Shown: positions 1-8,752 of the stretch, in pieces
How the letters are laid out: each line of letters starts with the position of its first letter
Numbering within the stretch: position 1 is the stretch's first letter
DNA from: an uncultured bacterium
GTDB lineage: Bacteria > Bacillota > Negativicutes > Acidaminococcales > Acidaminococcaceae
Reading direction: 5' to 3'
Assembly (NCBI GenBank): GCA_905215645.1
Contig: CAJMQS010000051.1
Span: forward strand, 1 to 13,898
DNA length: 13,898 bases
The notes under the pieces: generated by a model
What the model saw: the letters and a program-made list of their open reading frames with translations, nothing else
Database searches by the model: none
Told to the model about the DNA's origin: nothing
Program-made: the position numbers and the translations under genes

Positions 1-1906
1 AGCTTTCCACGGTCTTTTCCACCAGGGTATCCCAGGTGTCCGTCCCGTATACATACGCCCCGTAGCTGTTCCCAGAGTTGATGATCCCGGTGGCCGTCAC
101 ATTTCCGCCCCCGGAATCCAGGGTCAGGGTGCCCCCATTGAGGCCGATGGCGATTTCCCCGTTAAGGGTGATTTTCCCGCCGCCGGTCTTGATCAGCCGG
201 TCATCCTTTGCCCCATCCGCTGTACCGCTGCTGTCCACATGGCCAAAATAGGTACCGACCGTATGGCCCGTAGGATCTGCGCTGCCGGTAAGGGTCCCTT
301 TGCCATACCCCTTGGTCTTGGCTGTATCACTGGCATATTTCACCGTCCCGCCGGAAGCGGAGGTAAAATCCCCGCCATTGGTGTCGATATTCGCATTGAT
401 GATCACGGCCCCGATCTGGTCCCCGTTGCTGTCCGCATTCAGGACCACGTTCAGTTTGCCCACCTTAGAAGTGATATTGCCATTGACAGTGATGTTCCTC
501 ATGGCATCCAGGGTAAAGGTGGCATCGCTCCCTGCCGTCTTGTCGATATCATTTTTGACGATGATATTGGCGGATCCGTTGGTGGCTGCTGCCTGGATGG
601 TCACATTGGTGCCCGCATTCAGCATCTTTTCCACCATATCGGTGGAGATCCAGGTCACGGCGCTGTTCACGGAAGACGCATTGGCCGTCTCGGCATCCGG
701 GTCGTTGTAGCCGATGGAAGCACTGCCACTAGTGAAATCAGAATCTGCAGCGGTTTTCTTTTCCGCGTTGTCATAGTTGCTGGTGGTGGTGGGATCAGTG
801 TCGGCAATGATCACGTCCAAGGGGTCCAGCAGCCATTCCCCGGCCTTGCCCTGGGTCCCTTTGGCGTCGATGGTCAGCCCGTTTCCCAGGCTCAGCACGT
901 CCCCGGAAGTTTCGATCTTGCCCCCGTCCACGCTGCCTCTGGCCAATAGGCTGGTATGGTCGTGGACGATGGTCTTCTGGCCGATGACTTTGATGCTGCC
1001 GGCGCTCTGGCCTTCGCCTGTGCCGGAAGCATCCAGGGTGCCGCTCACTTCCACTTGTCCGCTTTGGCCCCCATCCAGGAGGATCTGGCCTTTTTCATCC
1101 TGCCGCAGTGTCTTGGCTTCGATGGTGCCGGTGTTGTTCACCACGGTGCCCAACACGTCCTGGGCGCTTTTGGCAGTCATCACCACATAGCCCCCGTCGG
1201 CCTGGATTCTGCCGCTGTTCAGGGCCTTGGCCTGGGCCAGTTCTCCGTCCACGGCATAATTCAGCTTCCCATCGCTGTCCGGAGACAGGGTCAGCTGTTT
1301 GGCAGCGGCCAGGGCTACGGTGCCTCCCGGATCGCTGATGGTGCCGGTATTTTCCACCTGAGCTGCATGGAGGGCTACTAGGCCGCCCTGGGCCGTAATG
1401 GTGCCCTCATTCAGGATGGCGCTGTTGTTTCCCTCCCCGATGGTCAGGTTCAGGTTGGCGGTGCTGTCCGCGAAGCTTTTCATGAAGGTGTCGCTGAGCT
1501 GGGCGGTGGAAGCCACCAAGCTCCCTACTTCAAGGGCAGAAGTCTTGCTGAACACCACCCCGTTGGGGTTCACCAAAAACAGGTTCCCGTTGGCGGAAAG
1601 GGCCCCGTCAATGACGGACTTCTGGCCCCCAGTGACCCGGTTCAGGGCCACCGCATCCCGGCCAGGCTGGGCGAATTTCACTGCTTCATCCCGGGCGATG
1701 TTGAACTGGGTCCAGTCCACTGCCATTTTCCCACTCTGCTGGGTGACGGTCATGTTCTTCCCGTTCTGGGCAATGGTGCCCTGGCCGGACTGGATCTGAC
1801 CGCCGGTGGGCATAGCATAGGCTGTCCCTCCCAGGGACAGGGCCAGCAGCACCCCAGCCGACAGTTTCCGTTTCCATGTCTTCGTATATTTCATATGGTT
1901 ATCCAT
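1..1906 (-). CDS. TpsA-type filamentous haemagglutinin-like exoprotein (N-terminal 635 codons, cut by window edge)
   Basis: The frame is open without a stop from the ATG at 1906 to base 1. A GGAGG lies 9 nt before this ATG; a second ATG four codons in is too far from it. Residues 1-31 form a signal peptide (basic start, hydrophobic LSAGVLLALSLGG, cleavage after AYA). Residues 32 to about 280 match a two-partner-secretion domain: W65..FNI, then NPNG at 113-116 followed by VVF, and beta-helix-like repeats of the type 'N.GTI.A.GG.V.L.A'. GEWLLDP at 356-362 is also common in these adhesins. The rest is rich in Gly, Asn, Thr and Ser with alternating short strands. Family knowledge: such proteins cross the outer membrane through their TpsB partner and act as adhesins, haemophores or toxins. 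TpsB is encoded 30 bp upstream on the same strand. The C-terminus, and so the effector function, lies outside the window. Confidence 0.9.
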   Translation of the reverse strand, partial: MDNHMKYTKTWKRKLSAGVLLALSLGGTAYAMPTGGQIQSGQGTIAQNGKNMTVTQQSGKMAVDWTQFNIARDEAVKFAQPGRDAVALNRVTGGQKSVIDGALSANGNLFLVNPNGVVFSKTSALEVGSLVASTAQLSDTFMKSFADSTANLNLTIGEGNNSAILNEGTITAQGGLVALHAAQVENTGTISDPGGTVALAAAKQLTLSPDSDGKLNYAVDGELAQAKALNSGRIQADGGYVVMTAKSAQDVLGTVVNNTGTIEAKTLRQDEKGQILLDGGQSGQVEVSGTLDASGTGEGQSAGSIKVIGQKTIVHDHTSLLARGSVDGGKIETSGDVLSLGNGLTIDAKGTQGKAGEWLLDPLDVIIADTDPTTTSNYDNAEKKTAADSDFTSGSASIGYNDPDAETANASSVNSAVTWISTDMVEKMLNAGTNVTIQAAATNGSANIIVKNDIDKTAGSDATFTLDAMRNITVNGNITSKVGKLNVVLNADSNGDQIGAVIINANIDTNGGDFTSASGGTVKYASDTAKTKGYGKGTLTGSADPTGHTVGTYFGHVDSSGTADGAKDDRLIKTGGGKITLNGEIAIGLNGGTLTLDSGGGNVTATGIINSGNSYGAYVYGTDTWDTLVEKTVES

Positions 1907-1936
1907 AGTTCTGTTCCTCCAGTGATCCTTCATCTC

Positions 1937-3703
1937 TTAGAAGTACACGCCGCCGATCAGCCAGAAGTGGCCGTTCTTATGGCTGGTGTCGCTGACCGGT
2001 TCCTCGGCGCCCAGTCTCCAGGCATAATCTGCCCGGACGAACCAGTCCTGATACCGGGACCAGATCAGCCCGATGCCCACATCCTGCAGGTTCCGATGGT
2101 TCTTTTCTCCCGCTGGGGTCAGGCTGCTGTCATGATTCATCCACACGCCCCCGTGTTCCAGGTAGAAGGCCAGGTGGAGCTGCTGGTCCTGCTTCTTGAG
2201 TGGCAGCAGCCAGCGGAGTTCCGCCCTTGTGAGATATCCAGTATCCCCGGAGCCTTCACTGGTGGGGTACGCCCGGAGGCCGTAAGGCCCGCCCAGATAG
2301 AAATGTTCCGAAGAATCCAGGTTGGAGAAGGCATACTGGCCCCGGGCGGTCAGTAGCAGGTACGTCCGGCCGTCCAGGTTCTGCCGCCGCTGGATGTAGC
2401 CGGTGGCCTTGTAGTAGGTACCGTTGGTCCGAGGGCTGCCGGCCAGCCACTGGGTGTAGATATCGGGAGAATAGAAAGCATCATTGGTGATGTTCCCCCA
2501 TTTGTATTCCACCCGCCAGTCGGTGGCCCCCAAAGTATCTTCATCGTCCCCATAAAGGGACAGGATCCCTGCATCCCCAGTCTTATCTCCGTAGGTGGAA
2601 TTCCAGATCCGACGGTATTCATCTTTGATGTCGCTGTGTTCGTAGCGGACCCCGGCGTACAGGTTGTGCTTCCGGCTCCGGCGGATGGCGTAATCCAGCC
2701 CCAGGGAAGCTACCTTGGAATGGCCCACCCCGTCGTACTGGGCGAATTCGTCTCCCAGATCGTAGCTGAGCACGTTGTATCCGGCGGAGAAACGCCATCC
2801 ATCCCGGATCACCGGCAGTGTGTAGTTCAGGCCCCAGTCGAACATCTTCCGTCCGGAAGTGGAGGCATTGGCCATCAGATGGTCCCCTTCGTGGGCCAGG
2901 TTCAGGAAGTCGTAGTTCACCGAATACTGGTTGTACCCCATGGACCGGCTGCCGTAGTTGCTGGCCGTGAAGAGCCCCTGTTTGCCTTTGTATTCATCCA
3001 CGTCCAGCACCACATGGACGCTGCCGGGCTTGGAGCCTTTCTGCAGCGTAGCCTTGGCATCAGCCCCAGCCAGGTCGGTCAGGAGCCATACGGCCCGTTC
3101 CAGGCTGTCCCGGGTAAGATATTTTTCCTTCTTCAGGAAGTTGGTTTCCCGTTCCAGGGCCCCCAGATGGATCTTGGTATGATTGTTCAGGGTGAAGCCG
3201 TCCAAGGTCCCTACGGTGACAGCGTATTCCACGATCCCGTCATTGATTTTCTGCACCGGCAGGTAAGCATGGGCCACCAGATACCCTTTGCCCCGGAAGT
3301 ACCGGGTCAGGGTGTCAGCTCCGTCCTGGAGGTCTTTAAAAGAAAGCAACTGGCCTTTTTTATCTGCCAGCAGGGATTGGAGCTCTGCTTCCGGGAGCAC
3401 ATCCTGGCCGGTGATCTTGAATCCGTTCACTTGGACCTTCAGGGTATCCGGCAGTTCCAGTTTGGGCCGTTCTGTCTCTTCGATGGCGATCTGACCGGCG
3501 GCAGAGGCAGCCCGCTGGGCTTCCGCCCGGGCCCGATTCCGTGCCTCGTTCTGGAGCATGGTAGCATCGCTCTGCCGTTCCCGGACAGTCCGAAGGGCTG
3601 CTGCGTCTTCCTGACTGGGTGCGGCTCCTGCTATAGCAGTGGGCAGCACGCCCAAGCTCAGGGCAATGGCGGCCCCGATCAATGGATTTAACTGTTTTTT
3701 CAT
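1937..3703 (-). CDS. TpsB outer-membrane transporter of a two-partner secretion system (ShlB/FhaC/HecB family)
   Basis: 588 residues, usual for the family. The ATG at 3703 has GGGGAG 9 nt upstream. Residues 1 to about 25 are a signal peptide (KKQLNPLIG, then AAIALSLGVL, cleavage near AIA or AGA). Residues 30-75 form a charged Ala-rich helix like the plug helix of FhaC. Residues about 88-166 and 167-237 fit two POTRA domains, which would bind the exoprotein in the periplasm. From about 240 to the end there are many alternating aromatic strands, ending in VYF, the usual C-terminal signal for insertion of a beta-barrel in the outer membrane. GGPYGLRAYP at 471-480 is the VRGY/F-type motif of the loop that folds into the pore. 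The gene precedes the TpsA gene, probably as one transcript. What I infer is the pairing with the downstream exoprotein; the family assignment is firm. Confidence 0.93.
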   Translation of the reverse strand: MKKQLNPLIGAAIALSLGVLPTAIAGAAPSQEDAAALRTVRERQSDATMLQNEARNRARAEAQRAASAAGQIAIEETERPKLELPDTLKVQVNGFKITGQDVLPEAELQSLLADKKGQLLSFKDLQDGADTLTRYFRGKGYLVAHAYLPVQKINDGIVEYAVTVGTLDGFTLNNHTKIHLGALERETNFLKKEKYLTRDSLERAVWLLTDLAGADAKATLQKGSKPGSVHVVLDVDEYKGKQGLFTASNYGSRSMGYNQYSVNYDFLNLAHEGDHLMANASTSGRKMFDWGLNYTLPVIRDGWRFSAGYNVLSYDLGDEFAQYDGVGHSKVASLGLDYAIRRSRKHNLYAGVRYEHSDIKDEYRRIWNSTYGDKTGDAGILSLYGDDEDTLGATDWRVEYKWGNITNDAFYSPDIYTQWLAGSPRTNGTYYKATGYIQRRQNLDGRTYLLLTARGQYAFSNLDSSEHFYLGGPYGLRAYPTSEGSGDTGYLTRAELRWLLPLKKQDQQLHLAFYLEHGGVWMNHDSSLTPAGEKNHRNLQDVGIGLIWSRYQDWFVRADYAWRLGAEEPVSDTSHKNGHFWLIGGVYF

Positions 3704-3765
3704 TATAATTGTCTCCCCTCAAGCTGTCCTGTAAAAGCAGTTATAAAGAATTGTTTTCTTCCAGT

Positions 3766-3777
3766 ATACATATGTAT
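3766..3777. repeat. 12-bp perfect palindrome in the tpsB leader
   Basis: ATACATATGTAT is a perfect dyad lying just downstream of the predicted transcription start of tpsB, a position where a repressor could act. In DNA this AT-rich such a short palindrome can arise by chance, so the functional reading is only an inference. Confidence 0.3.
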
Positions 3778-3794
3778 CTATTCTACTTTTTTAT

Positions 3795-3823
3795 ATTATA
3801 TACGAATCATTATTGAATATCTA
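3795..3823 (-). promoter_or_regulatory. candidate promoter of the tpsB-tpsA operon
   Basis: Read leftward, a perfect TATAAT (3795-3800) is preceded by a 17-nt spacer and TAGATA (3818-3823), which keeps four of six -35 bases. The DNA here is far more AT-rich than the coding DNA on either side. The predicted start near 3788 would give a leader of about 85 nt. A weaker alternative, TTGTGA and GATAAA spaced 16 nt, lies further upstream. Confidence 0.45.
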
Positions 3824-3913
3824 CCATTCTTATCAGATTTTATCTTTAGATAGCTTATGTTCACAATTTCTTTCCAACTGATTGGTTTCTGTTTATACTG
3901 AAGTTTAGTGTAT

Positions 3914-3949
3914 AAAAAAACGTCCGCTGCATTTCTGCAGCGGACGTTT
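3914..3949 (-). terminator. intrinsic terminator of the heat-shock operon
   Basis: A perfect 14-bp stem (3918-3931 with 3936-3949) closes a 4-nt loop. On the leftward strand it is followed by a run of seven T. It begins 22 nt after the dnaJ stop codon. Its GC-rich core (CGTCCGCTGC) and T-run are classical, and it separates the chaperone operon from the secretion genes. Confidence 0.92.
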
Positions 3950-3971
3950 GTCCGTTTACTCCAACCTGACC

Positions 3972-5141
3972 TTACTTGAACAGGCCTTTGATCTTGTTCA
4001 GGAAGCTTTTCTCTTCCGGATTGATGCTGCCTCCTCCGGCTTCGCCAAAATTCCGCAGCGCTTCTTTTTGAGCATCGCTGAGCCCGGTGGGGATCACCAC
4101 TTTGATCCGGACCAGCTGGTCGCCCTTCTGGCCCGTCCGCAGGGATACGATCCCTTTCCCTTTAAGGCGCAGGATCTTATTGGGCTGGGTCCCTTCCGGG
4201 ATCTTCACCTTTACCTTGCCATAGAGGGTGGGCACCTCGATCTCCGCCCCCAAGGTCGCCTGGACGATGTTGATGGGCACTTCGCAGGTGACCGTAGTGC
4301 CTTCCCGTTCAAAGAACTTGTGGGGTTTCACATACAGGTACACATACAGGTCCCCAGGGCGTCCGCCCCGGATCCCAGCTTCCCCTTCTCCGGCCACCCG
4401 CAGACGGGAGCCGTTGTCCACCCCGGCAGGGATCTTCACCGTCAGTACCCTGCGTTTCTTCACCCGGCCTGTGCCGTGGCAGTCCTTGCAGGGATTGGTG
4501 ACGATTTTCCCGGTCCCATGGCATTTGGGACAGGTCCGGACATTGACCACTTGGCCAAAGAGAGAATTCTGGGTGACCCGGATCTCCCCGGTGCCATGGC
4601 AGTCTGGGCAGGTCTCCGGCGTACTGCCGGGGGCAGCACCGGAACCATGGCAGGTCTCACATTCCTCTTCCCGGTTCAAAGGCACCTTCTTTTCCGTACC
4701 AAAGGCCGCTTCCTCAAAGGTGATCTGGGTATCCATCCGCAGGTCGGCTCCCTGCCGAGGACCGTTGTCGGCCCGCCGACCGGCGCCGCCACGGCCGGCA
4801 CCTCCAAAGAACATATTGAAGATGTCGTCCATGCCTTCGCCGCTGAAACCGCCGAAGCCCTGGAACCCGCCCCCGAAGGGATTGCCGGCTCCAGCGCCAG
4901 GTCCTCCCCCGTTCTGGAAAGCAGCATGGCCGTACTGGTCATAGGCTGCTCTCTTCTGGGGATCGCTGAGGACACTGTAGGCTTCGTTGGCCTCTTTGAA
5001 CTTATCCGCTGCTTCCGGATTGTCTTTGTTCAGGTCAGGGTGATACTTCCGGGCCAGTTTGTGGTAAGCCTTTTTCAGCTCGTCGGCTGTGGCGTCTTTG
5101 GAAACGCCCAGCACTTCATAGTAGTCTCTCTTCTCTGCCAT
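3972..5141 (-). CDS. dnaJ: Chaperone protein DnaJ (Hsp40)
   Basis: 389 residues, complete. It delivers unfolded proteins to DnaK in the cytoplasm and stimulates its ATPase. The J domain spans about residues 5-70 with HPD at 34-36. A Gly/Phe-rich linker follows (78-130). Four CxxCxGxG zinc-binding motifs begin at C161, C178, C204 and C218, so this is a type I DnaJ. The C-terminal substrate-binding and dimerisation domains follow. The ATG at 5141 has AGGGAG 6 nt upstream. The gene is last in the operon, 22 bp after dnaK, and is followed at once by a strong terminator. All key residues are present. Confidence 0.98.
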   Translation of the reverse strand: MAEKRDYYEVLGVSKDATADELKKAYHKLARKYHPDLNKDNPEAADKFKEANEAYSVLSDPQKRAAYDQYGHAAFQNGGGPGAGAGNPFGGGFQGFGGFSGEGMDDIFNMFFGGAGRGGAGRRADNGPRQGADLRMDTQITFEEAAFGTEKKVPLNREEECETCHGSGAAPGSTPETCPDCHGTGEIRVTQNSLFGQVVNVRTCPKCHGTGKIVTNPCKDCHGTGRVKKRRVLTVKIPAGVDNGSRLRVAGEGEAGIRGGRPGDLYVYLYVKPHKFFEREGTTVTCEVPINIVQATLGAEIEVPTLYGKVKVKIPEGTQPNKILRLKGKGIVSLRTGQKGDQLVRIKVVIPTGLSDAQKEALRNFGEAGGGSINPEEKSFLNKIKGLFK

Positions 5142-5163
5142 CCGTATCTCCCTCTAGGAAAGC

Positions 5164-7017
5164 TTATTTCTTGTCATCGTCCACGACTTCAGCATCCACT
5201 ACATCGTCGTCGGCTTTCTTGCTTTCGGTCCCTGCACTGGCGCCTGCACCGGCATTGGCACCAGCAGTACCCTGGGCTGCGCCCTGGTTCTGCTTGTACA
5301 GTTCCGCGCTCAGTTCATACAGAGGTTTCTGCAGGGCTTCCGTATCGGCCTTGATCTTGTCGGTATCGTCGCCTTTCATGGTTTCCTTCAAGGTGGCGAT
5401 GGCATCCTGGACCTTCTTGATCAGGTCGTCATGGCCCTTGCCGTTCATATCTTTGATGGTCTTTTCAGCCTGGTAGATCAGGGTATCGGCCTGGTTCTTG
5501 GCTTCCACGGCTTCCTTCCGTTTCTTGTCGGCGGCTTCGTTGGCCTGGGCTTCCTTGACCATCTTATCCACTTCTTCCTTGCTCAGGCTGCCGGAAGAAG
5601 TGATGGTGATCTTCTGTTCCTTGCCAGTGCCCAGATCCTTAGCGCTGACGTTCACGATGCCGTTGGCATCGATATCGAAAGCCACTTCGATCTGAGGGAC
5701 TCCCCGAGGAGCTGCCGGAATGCCGGACAGTTCAAAACGGCCCAAGGTCTTGTTGTCCGCAGCCATTTCCCGTTCGCCCTGGAGGACGTGGATATCCACA
5801 GAGGGCTGGTTATCGGTAGCCGTGGAGAATACCTGCTTCTTAGAAGTCGGGATGGTGGTGTTCCGGTCAATGATCTTGGTCATCACGCCGCCCATGGTTT
5901 CGATCCCCAGGGACAGAGGCGTCACATCCAGCAGCAGGACGTCCTTCACATCCCCAGCCAGTACACCGGCCTGGATGGCAGCACCCACAGCCACACATTC
6001 ATCCGGGTTCACCCCATGGGCCGGTTCCTGTCCCATGGTCCGTTTGATGGCTTCCTGCACCGCAGGGATACGGGAAGAACCGCCTACCAGCAGGACCTTG
6101 TTGATGTCTTTCGGGGTCATGTTGGCGTCGCTCAGGGCCTTGTTGACGCAGACGATGGTCCGGTCTACCAGGTCGCTGGTCATTTCATCGAATTTGGCCC
6201 GGGTCAGATCCAGGTCCATATGGAGCGGGCCGTTAGGACCTGCAGAGATGAAGGGCAGGTTGATGTTGGTGGTCAGCATATTGGACAGTTCGATTTTGGC
6301 TTTTTCAGCCGCTTCACGGATCCGCTGCATGGCCATCTTGTCCCCGGTCAGGTCAATGCCGTTCTGTTTCTTGAATTCATCGCACATCCAGTCCATGATG
6401 CGCTTATCGAAGTCATCGCCGCCCAGATGGGTATCCCCGTTGGTGGATTTCACTTCGAATACGCCGTCGCCCAGTTCCAGGATGGACACATCGAAGGTGC
6501 CGCCGCCCAGGTCATAGACCAGGATGGTATGGTCGTCGGATTTGTCGATGCCGTAAGCCAGTGCTGCAGCCGTCGGTTCGTTGATGATCCGTTTTACATC
6601 CAGTCCGGCGATCCGGCCAGCATCCTTGGTGGCCTGCCGCTGGCTGTCGTTGAAGTAAGCCGGTACGGTGATGACGGCTTCGGTGACTTTTTCACCCAGA
6701 TACCGTTCCGCATCGCCTTTCATCTTTTCCAGGATCATAGCGGAAATCTGTTCCGGCGTATAGGTCTTGCCGTCAATGGTCACGGTGTATTTGGTGCCCA
6801 TATGCCGTTTGATGGAGCTGATGGTCCGTTCCGGGTTGGATACAGCCTGGCGTTTGGCCAATTGGCCAACCAGTCTTTCCCCGTTTTTTGTAAAGCCAAC
6901 CACGGAAGGAGTCAGCCGGCCGCCTTCCTGGGTGGTGATAACCGTAGGTTCGCCGCCTTCCATCACAGCGACTACGGAGTTTGTGGTCCCTAAGTCAATA
7001 CCAATAATCTTAGACAT
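5164..7017 (-). CDS. dnaK: Chaperone protein DnaK (Hsp70)
   Basis: 617 residues, complete. It is the ATP-driven central chaperone of the DnaK-DnaJ-GrpE cycle in the cytoplasm. The three Hsp70 signatures are present: IDLGTTNS at 7-14, VYDLGGGTFDVSIL at 167-180 and VLLVGGSSRIPAVQ at 308-321. The interdomain linker is DVLLLDVTPLS (359-369). The C-terminus is acidic and ends in VVDAEVVDDDKK. The ATPase domain is short around residues 70-90 compared with the E. coli protein, the known indel that separates Firmicutes DnaK from proteobacterial DnaK. AGGAGG stands 8 nt before the ATG. A 52-bp gap separates it from grpE, with no hairpin in it that I can see. Confidence 0.99.
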   Translation of the reverse strand: MSKIIGIDLGTTNSVVAVMEGGEPTVITTQEGGRLTPSVVGFTKNGERLVGQLAKRQAVSNPERTISSIKRHMGTKYTVTIDGKTYTPEQISAMILEKMKGDAERYLGEKVTEAVITVPAYFNDSQRQATKDAGRIAGLDVKRIINEPTAAALAYGIDKSDDHTILVYDLGGGTFDVSILELGDGVFEVKSTNGDTHLGGDDFDKRIMDWMCDEFKKQNGIDLTGDKMAMQRIREAAEKAKIELSNMLTTNINLPFISAGPNGPLHMDLDLTRAKFDEMTSDLVDRTIVCVNKALSDANMTPKDINKVLLVGGSSRIPAVQEAIKRTMGQEPAHGVNPDECVAVGAAIQAGVLAGDVKDVLLLDVTPLSLGIETMGGVMTKIIDRNTTIPTSKKQVFSTATDNQPSVDIHVLQGEREMAADNKTLGRFELSGIPAAPRGVPQIEVAFDIDANGIVNVSAKDLGTGKEQKITITSSGSLSKEEVDKMVKEAQANEAADKKRKEAVEAKNQADTLIYQAEKTIKDMNGKGHDDLIKKVQDAIATLKETMKGDDTDKIKADTEALQKPLYELSAELYKQNQGAAQGTAGANAGAGASAGTESKKADDDVVDAEVVDDDKK

Positions 7018-7069
7018 AATGAATTCCTCCTGTCAAATCTGGAATTATCAATCGTGCAACACGTTGTTT

Positions 7070-7687
7070 TCAATCGTTGCGGACAACCCGTACCTTGGAA
7101 TGGCGAATCACGTCGTCACCGATCTTGTAGCCTTTTTCCAGGACCAGATCGATGCTTTCATCCGGCAGATCCGGATTGCTGCCCTGCATGACGGCTTCGT
7201 GGATCTGGGGGTCGAAAGGCTTGCCTTCCGCCGGGATCTCTTCGATATGCAGGGTCTGGAGTGCCTTTTCGAACTGCTTGTGGATCATCCCCATGCCTTT
7301 CTTCAGGGCGTCTCCGTCTTTGCTGGCTTCCAGGCTGGCTTCTGCCCGCTCGAAATTGTCCAGCACCTTCAAAAATTCCCGGGCTACCTGTCCGGTGACA
7401 TACCGGCCCAGCCGTTCCCGTTCTTCATTGTTCCGTTTCCGGAAGTTGTCAAAATCGGCCTGCAGCCGCAGGAGCCTGTTCTGCAGTTCAGCGATCTGCT
7501 TTTCCTGCTGGGCGATCTTTTCGTCTTTGGGATCAGGTTCCGCTGCTTTTTCGTCTTTCGTGTCAGCGGCTCCGGTTTCTGCTCTTTTGGCCTCTTCTGC
7601 CGTTTGTTCTACTGCAGCCTGGGCTTGGGCAGTTTCTGCCGTTTCCGTTTCCACGGTTCCTGGTTTCTTCTGCTGCTCCTCTTCCAT
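7070..7687 (-). CDS. grpE: Nucleotide exchange factor GrpE
   Basis: 205 residues. It releases ADP from DnaK and lets substrate go. The first 50 residues are acidic and Ala/Glu-rich and probably disordered; about 55-115 form the long dimerising helix. The C-terminal beta-domain ends in the GrpE signature LEKGYKIGDDVIRHSKVRVV (183-202). I start at the ATG at 7687 because GGGGAGG lies just before it in the 10-nt gap after hrcA (spacing 4, a little short). An in-frame ATG at 7708, inside the end of hrcA, would add seven residues (MKSRGGP) but has no ribosome site; the seven extra codons are made of that ribosome site itself. The closeness to hrcA suggests coupled translation. Confidence 0.97.
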   Translation of the reverse strand: MEEEQQKKPGTVETETAETAQAQAAVEQTAEEAKRAETGAADTKDEKAAEPDPKDEKIAQQEKQIAELQNRLLRLQADFDNFRKRNNEERERLGRYVTGQVAREFLKVLDNFERAEASLEASKDGDALKKGMGMIHKQFEKALQTLHIEEIPAEGKPFDPQIHEAVMQGSNPDLPDESIDLVLEKGYKIGDDVIRHSKVRVVRND

Positions 7688-7697
7688 TGGTCCTCCC

Positions 7698-8738
7698 CTA
7701 CTTTTCATCCATTTTATTCATGACCACCCGCAGGTAGTTGTGGAGGTAATCCATCACGGAAATCACCTTCCGGTATTCCATACGGGTCGGTCCCAGGACG
7801 GCCAAGGTCCCTACCACCTGTCCGTTGAGCCGGTAGGTGGCCTGGATCATGCTGCAGTCCTGGATGCCGGAAAATTTGTTCTCGCTGCCGATGGTCACCT
7901 TGAGACCGGAGTCTTTGTCGGCCATCAGCATATCCTTCAGCATCTGCTCTTCTTCCAACACACTCAGCAGCTCCCGGATCCGTTCCGGATCCTTGAATTC
8001 CGGCTGGCTGAGCAGCTGTTTGGTGCCGCCCAGGTACATCTTGTTCTCCTGCTGGCCGCTCCGCATCTGTCTGACCACCTGGATCAGAGAAGCATACAGG
8101 GCTTTGTCCCCAGCCAGAGCATCCCGGACGTCTTTCAGGATCTGGTCCGTGATATCGTCCAGCTTCATCCCATGGAGTTTGTTGGTCACCCGCTGGGCCA
8201 GGGTGTCCATTTCCAGGCGGCTCATGCCAGCCGGGATCTGGATCACACTGTTATCCATCCGCCCGTCATTGGCCACGATGCACAAGATGGCTTGGTGCTC
8301 GTTGAGAGGCAGGAAGCGCAAGTAGGAAAAGACGCTTTCACTGTCCTTGTTGGCCAGCACCACGGACACATTCTTGCTCATCCGTGACAGGATCTTGGCG
8401 GTGGACTGGAAGATATCGTCGATGCTGTGGACCCGTTCCCGGAACCAGCTGTTGATCAGCGCCACATCATTGGGCGCCAGGGCATCGGGTTTGGCAAGGG
8501 AATCCACATAGTACCGATAGGCAGCCGCTGACGGGACACGTCCTGCCGAAGTGTGCGGCTGTTCCAGATAACCCAGCAGTTCCAGGTCGGACATCTCGTT
8601 CCGGATGGTTGCCGGGCTGATCCCCAGATTGTATTTCCTGGCGATGCTGCGAGATCCTACAGGCTCAGCCGTTTCAATATAGTCTTCAATGATCAGTTGA
8701 AGGATTTTTTTCTTGCGGTCACTTAGCACTGTAATCAT
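7698..8738 (-). CDS. hrcA: Heat-inducible transcription repressor HrcA
   Basis: 346 residues, full length. HrcA binds the CIRCE operator and represses chaperone genes; in studied species its folding depends on GroEL, which links repression to chaperone availability. The N-terminal winged helix-turn-helix covers about residues 1-78 (SPATIRNEMSDLELLGYLEQ at 41-60, HTSAGRVPS at 62-70). GAF-like and dimerisation regions follow. It is the first gene of its operon and represses itself through the CIRCE 15 bp upstream. The start is not certain: the ATG at 8738 has only an AAGAAGAGAG run directly before it, and a GTG three codons in gives an N-terminus closer to other HrcA proteins. No groES-groEL is in the window. 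Confidence 0.97.
   Translation of the reverse strand: MITVLSDRKKKILQLIIEDYIETAEPVGSRSIARKYNLGISPATIRNEMSDLELLGYLEQPHTSAGRVPSAAAYRYYVDSLAKPDALAPNDVALINSWFRERVHSIDDIFQSTAKILSRMSKNVSVVLANKDSESVFSYLRFLPLNEHQAILCIVANDGRMDNSVIQIPAGMSRLEMDTLAQRVTNKLHGMKLDDITDQILKDVRDALAGDKALYASLIQVVRQMRSGQQENKMYLGGTKQLLSQPEFKDPERIRELLSVLEEEQMLKDMLMADKDSGLKVTIGSENKFSGIQDCSMIQATYRLNGQVVGTLAVLGPTRMEYRKVISVMDYLHNYLRVVMNKMDEK
8722..8730. promoter_or_regulatory. additional CIRCE half-site overlapping the hrcA start
   Basis: On the coding strand, CAGTGCTAA matches the right arm of CIRCE at eight of nine bases. It lies in codons 3-6 of hrcA, 32 bp (about three helical turns) from the equivalent arm of the full CIRCE and in the same orientation. 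No partner arm is present. A role is speculative. Confidence 0.3.
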
Positions 8739-8752
8739 CTCTCTTCTTGATT

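Noticed and set aside
239..949. 236-codon plus-strand open frame opposite the TpsA gene (and neighbours at 300-1799)
   Set aside because: They lie antisense to a clear TpsA frame with signal peptide and NPNG motif; no ribosome sites and no recognisable protein sequence.
2636..3691. 351-codon plus-strand open frame opposite tpsB
   Set aside because: Antisense of a well-supported beta-barrel gene; long antisense frames are expected when TTA, CTA and TCA codons are rare in GC-rich genes.
3948..5354. 468-codon plus-strand open frame opposite dnaJ
   Set aside because: Shadow of dnaJ; it also runs across the dnaJ-dnaK junction and has no family features.
5431..6993. 520-codon plus-strand open frame opposite dnaK
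   Set aside because: A known artefact type: dnaK genes often have long antisense frames. No evidence of its own promoter or ribosome site.
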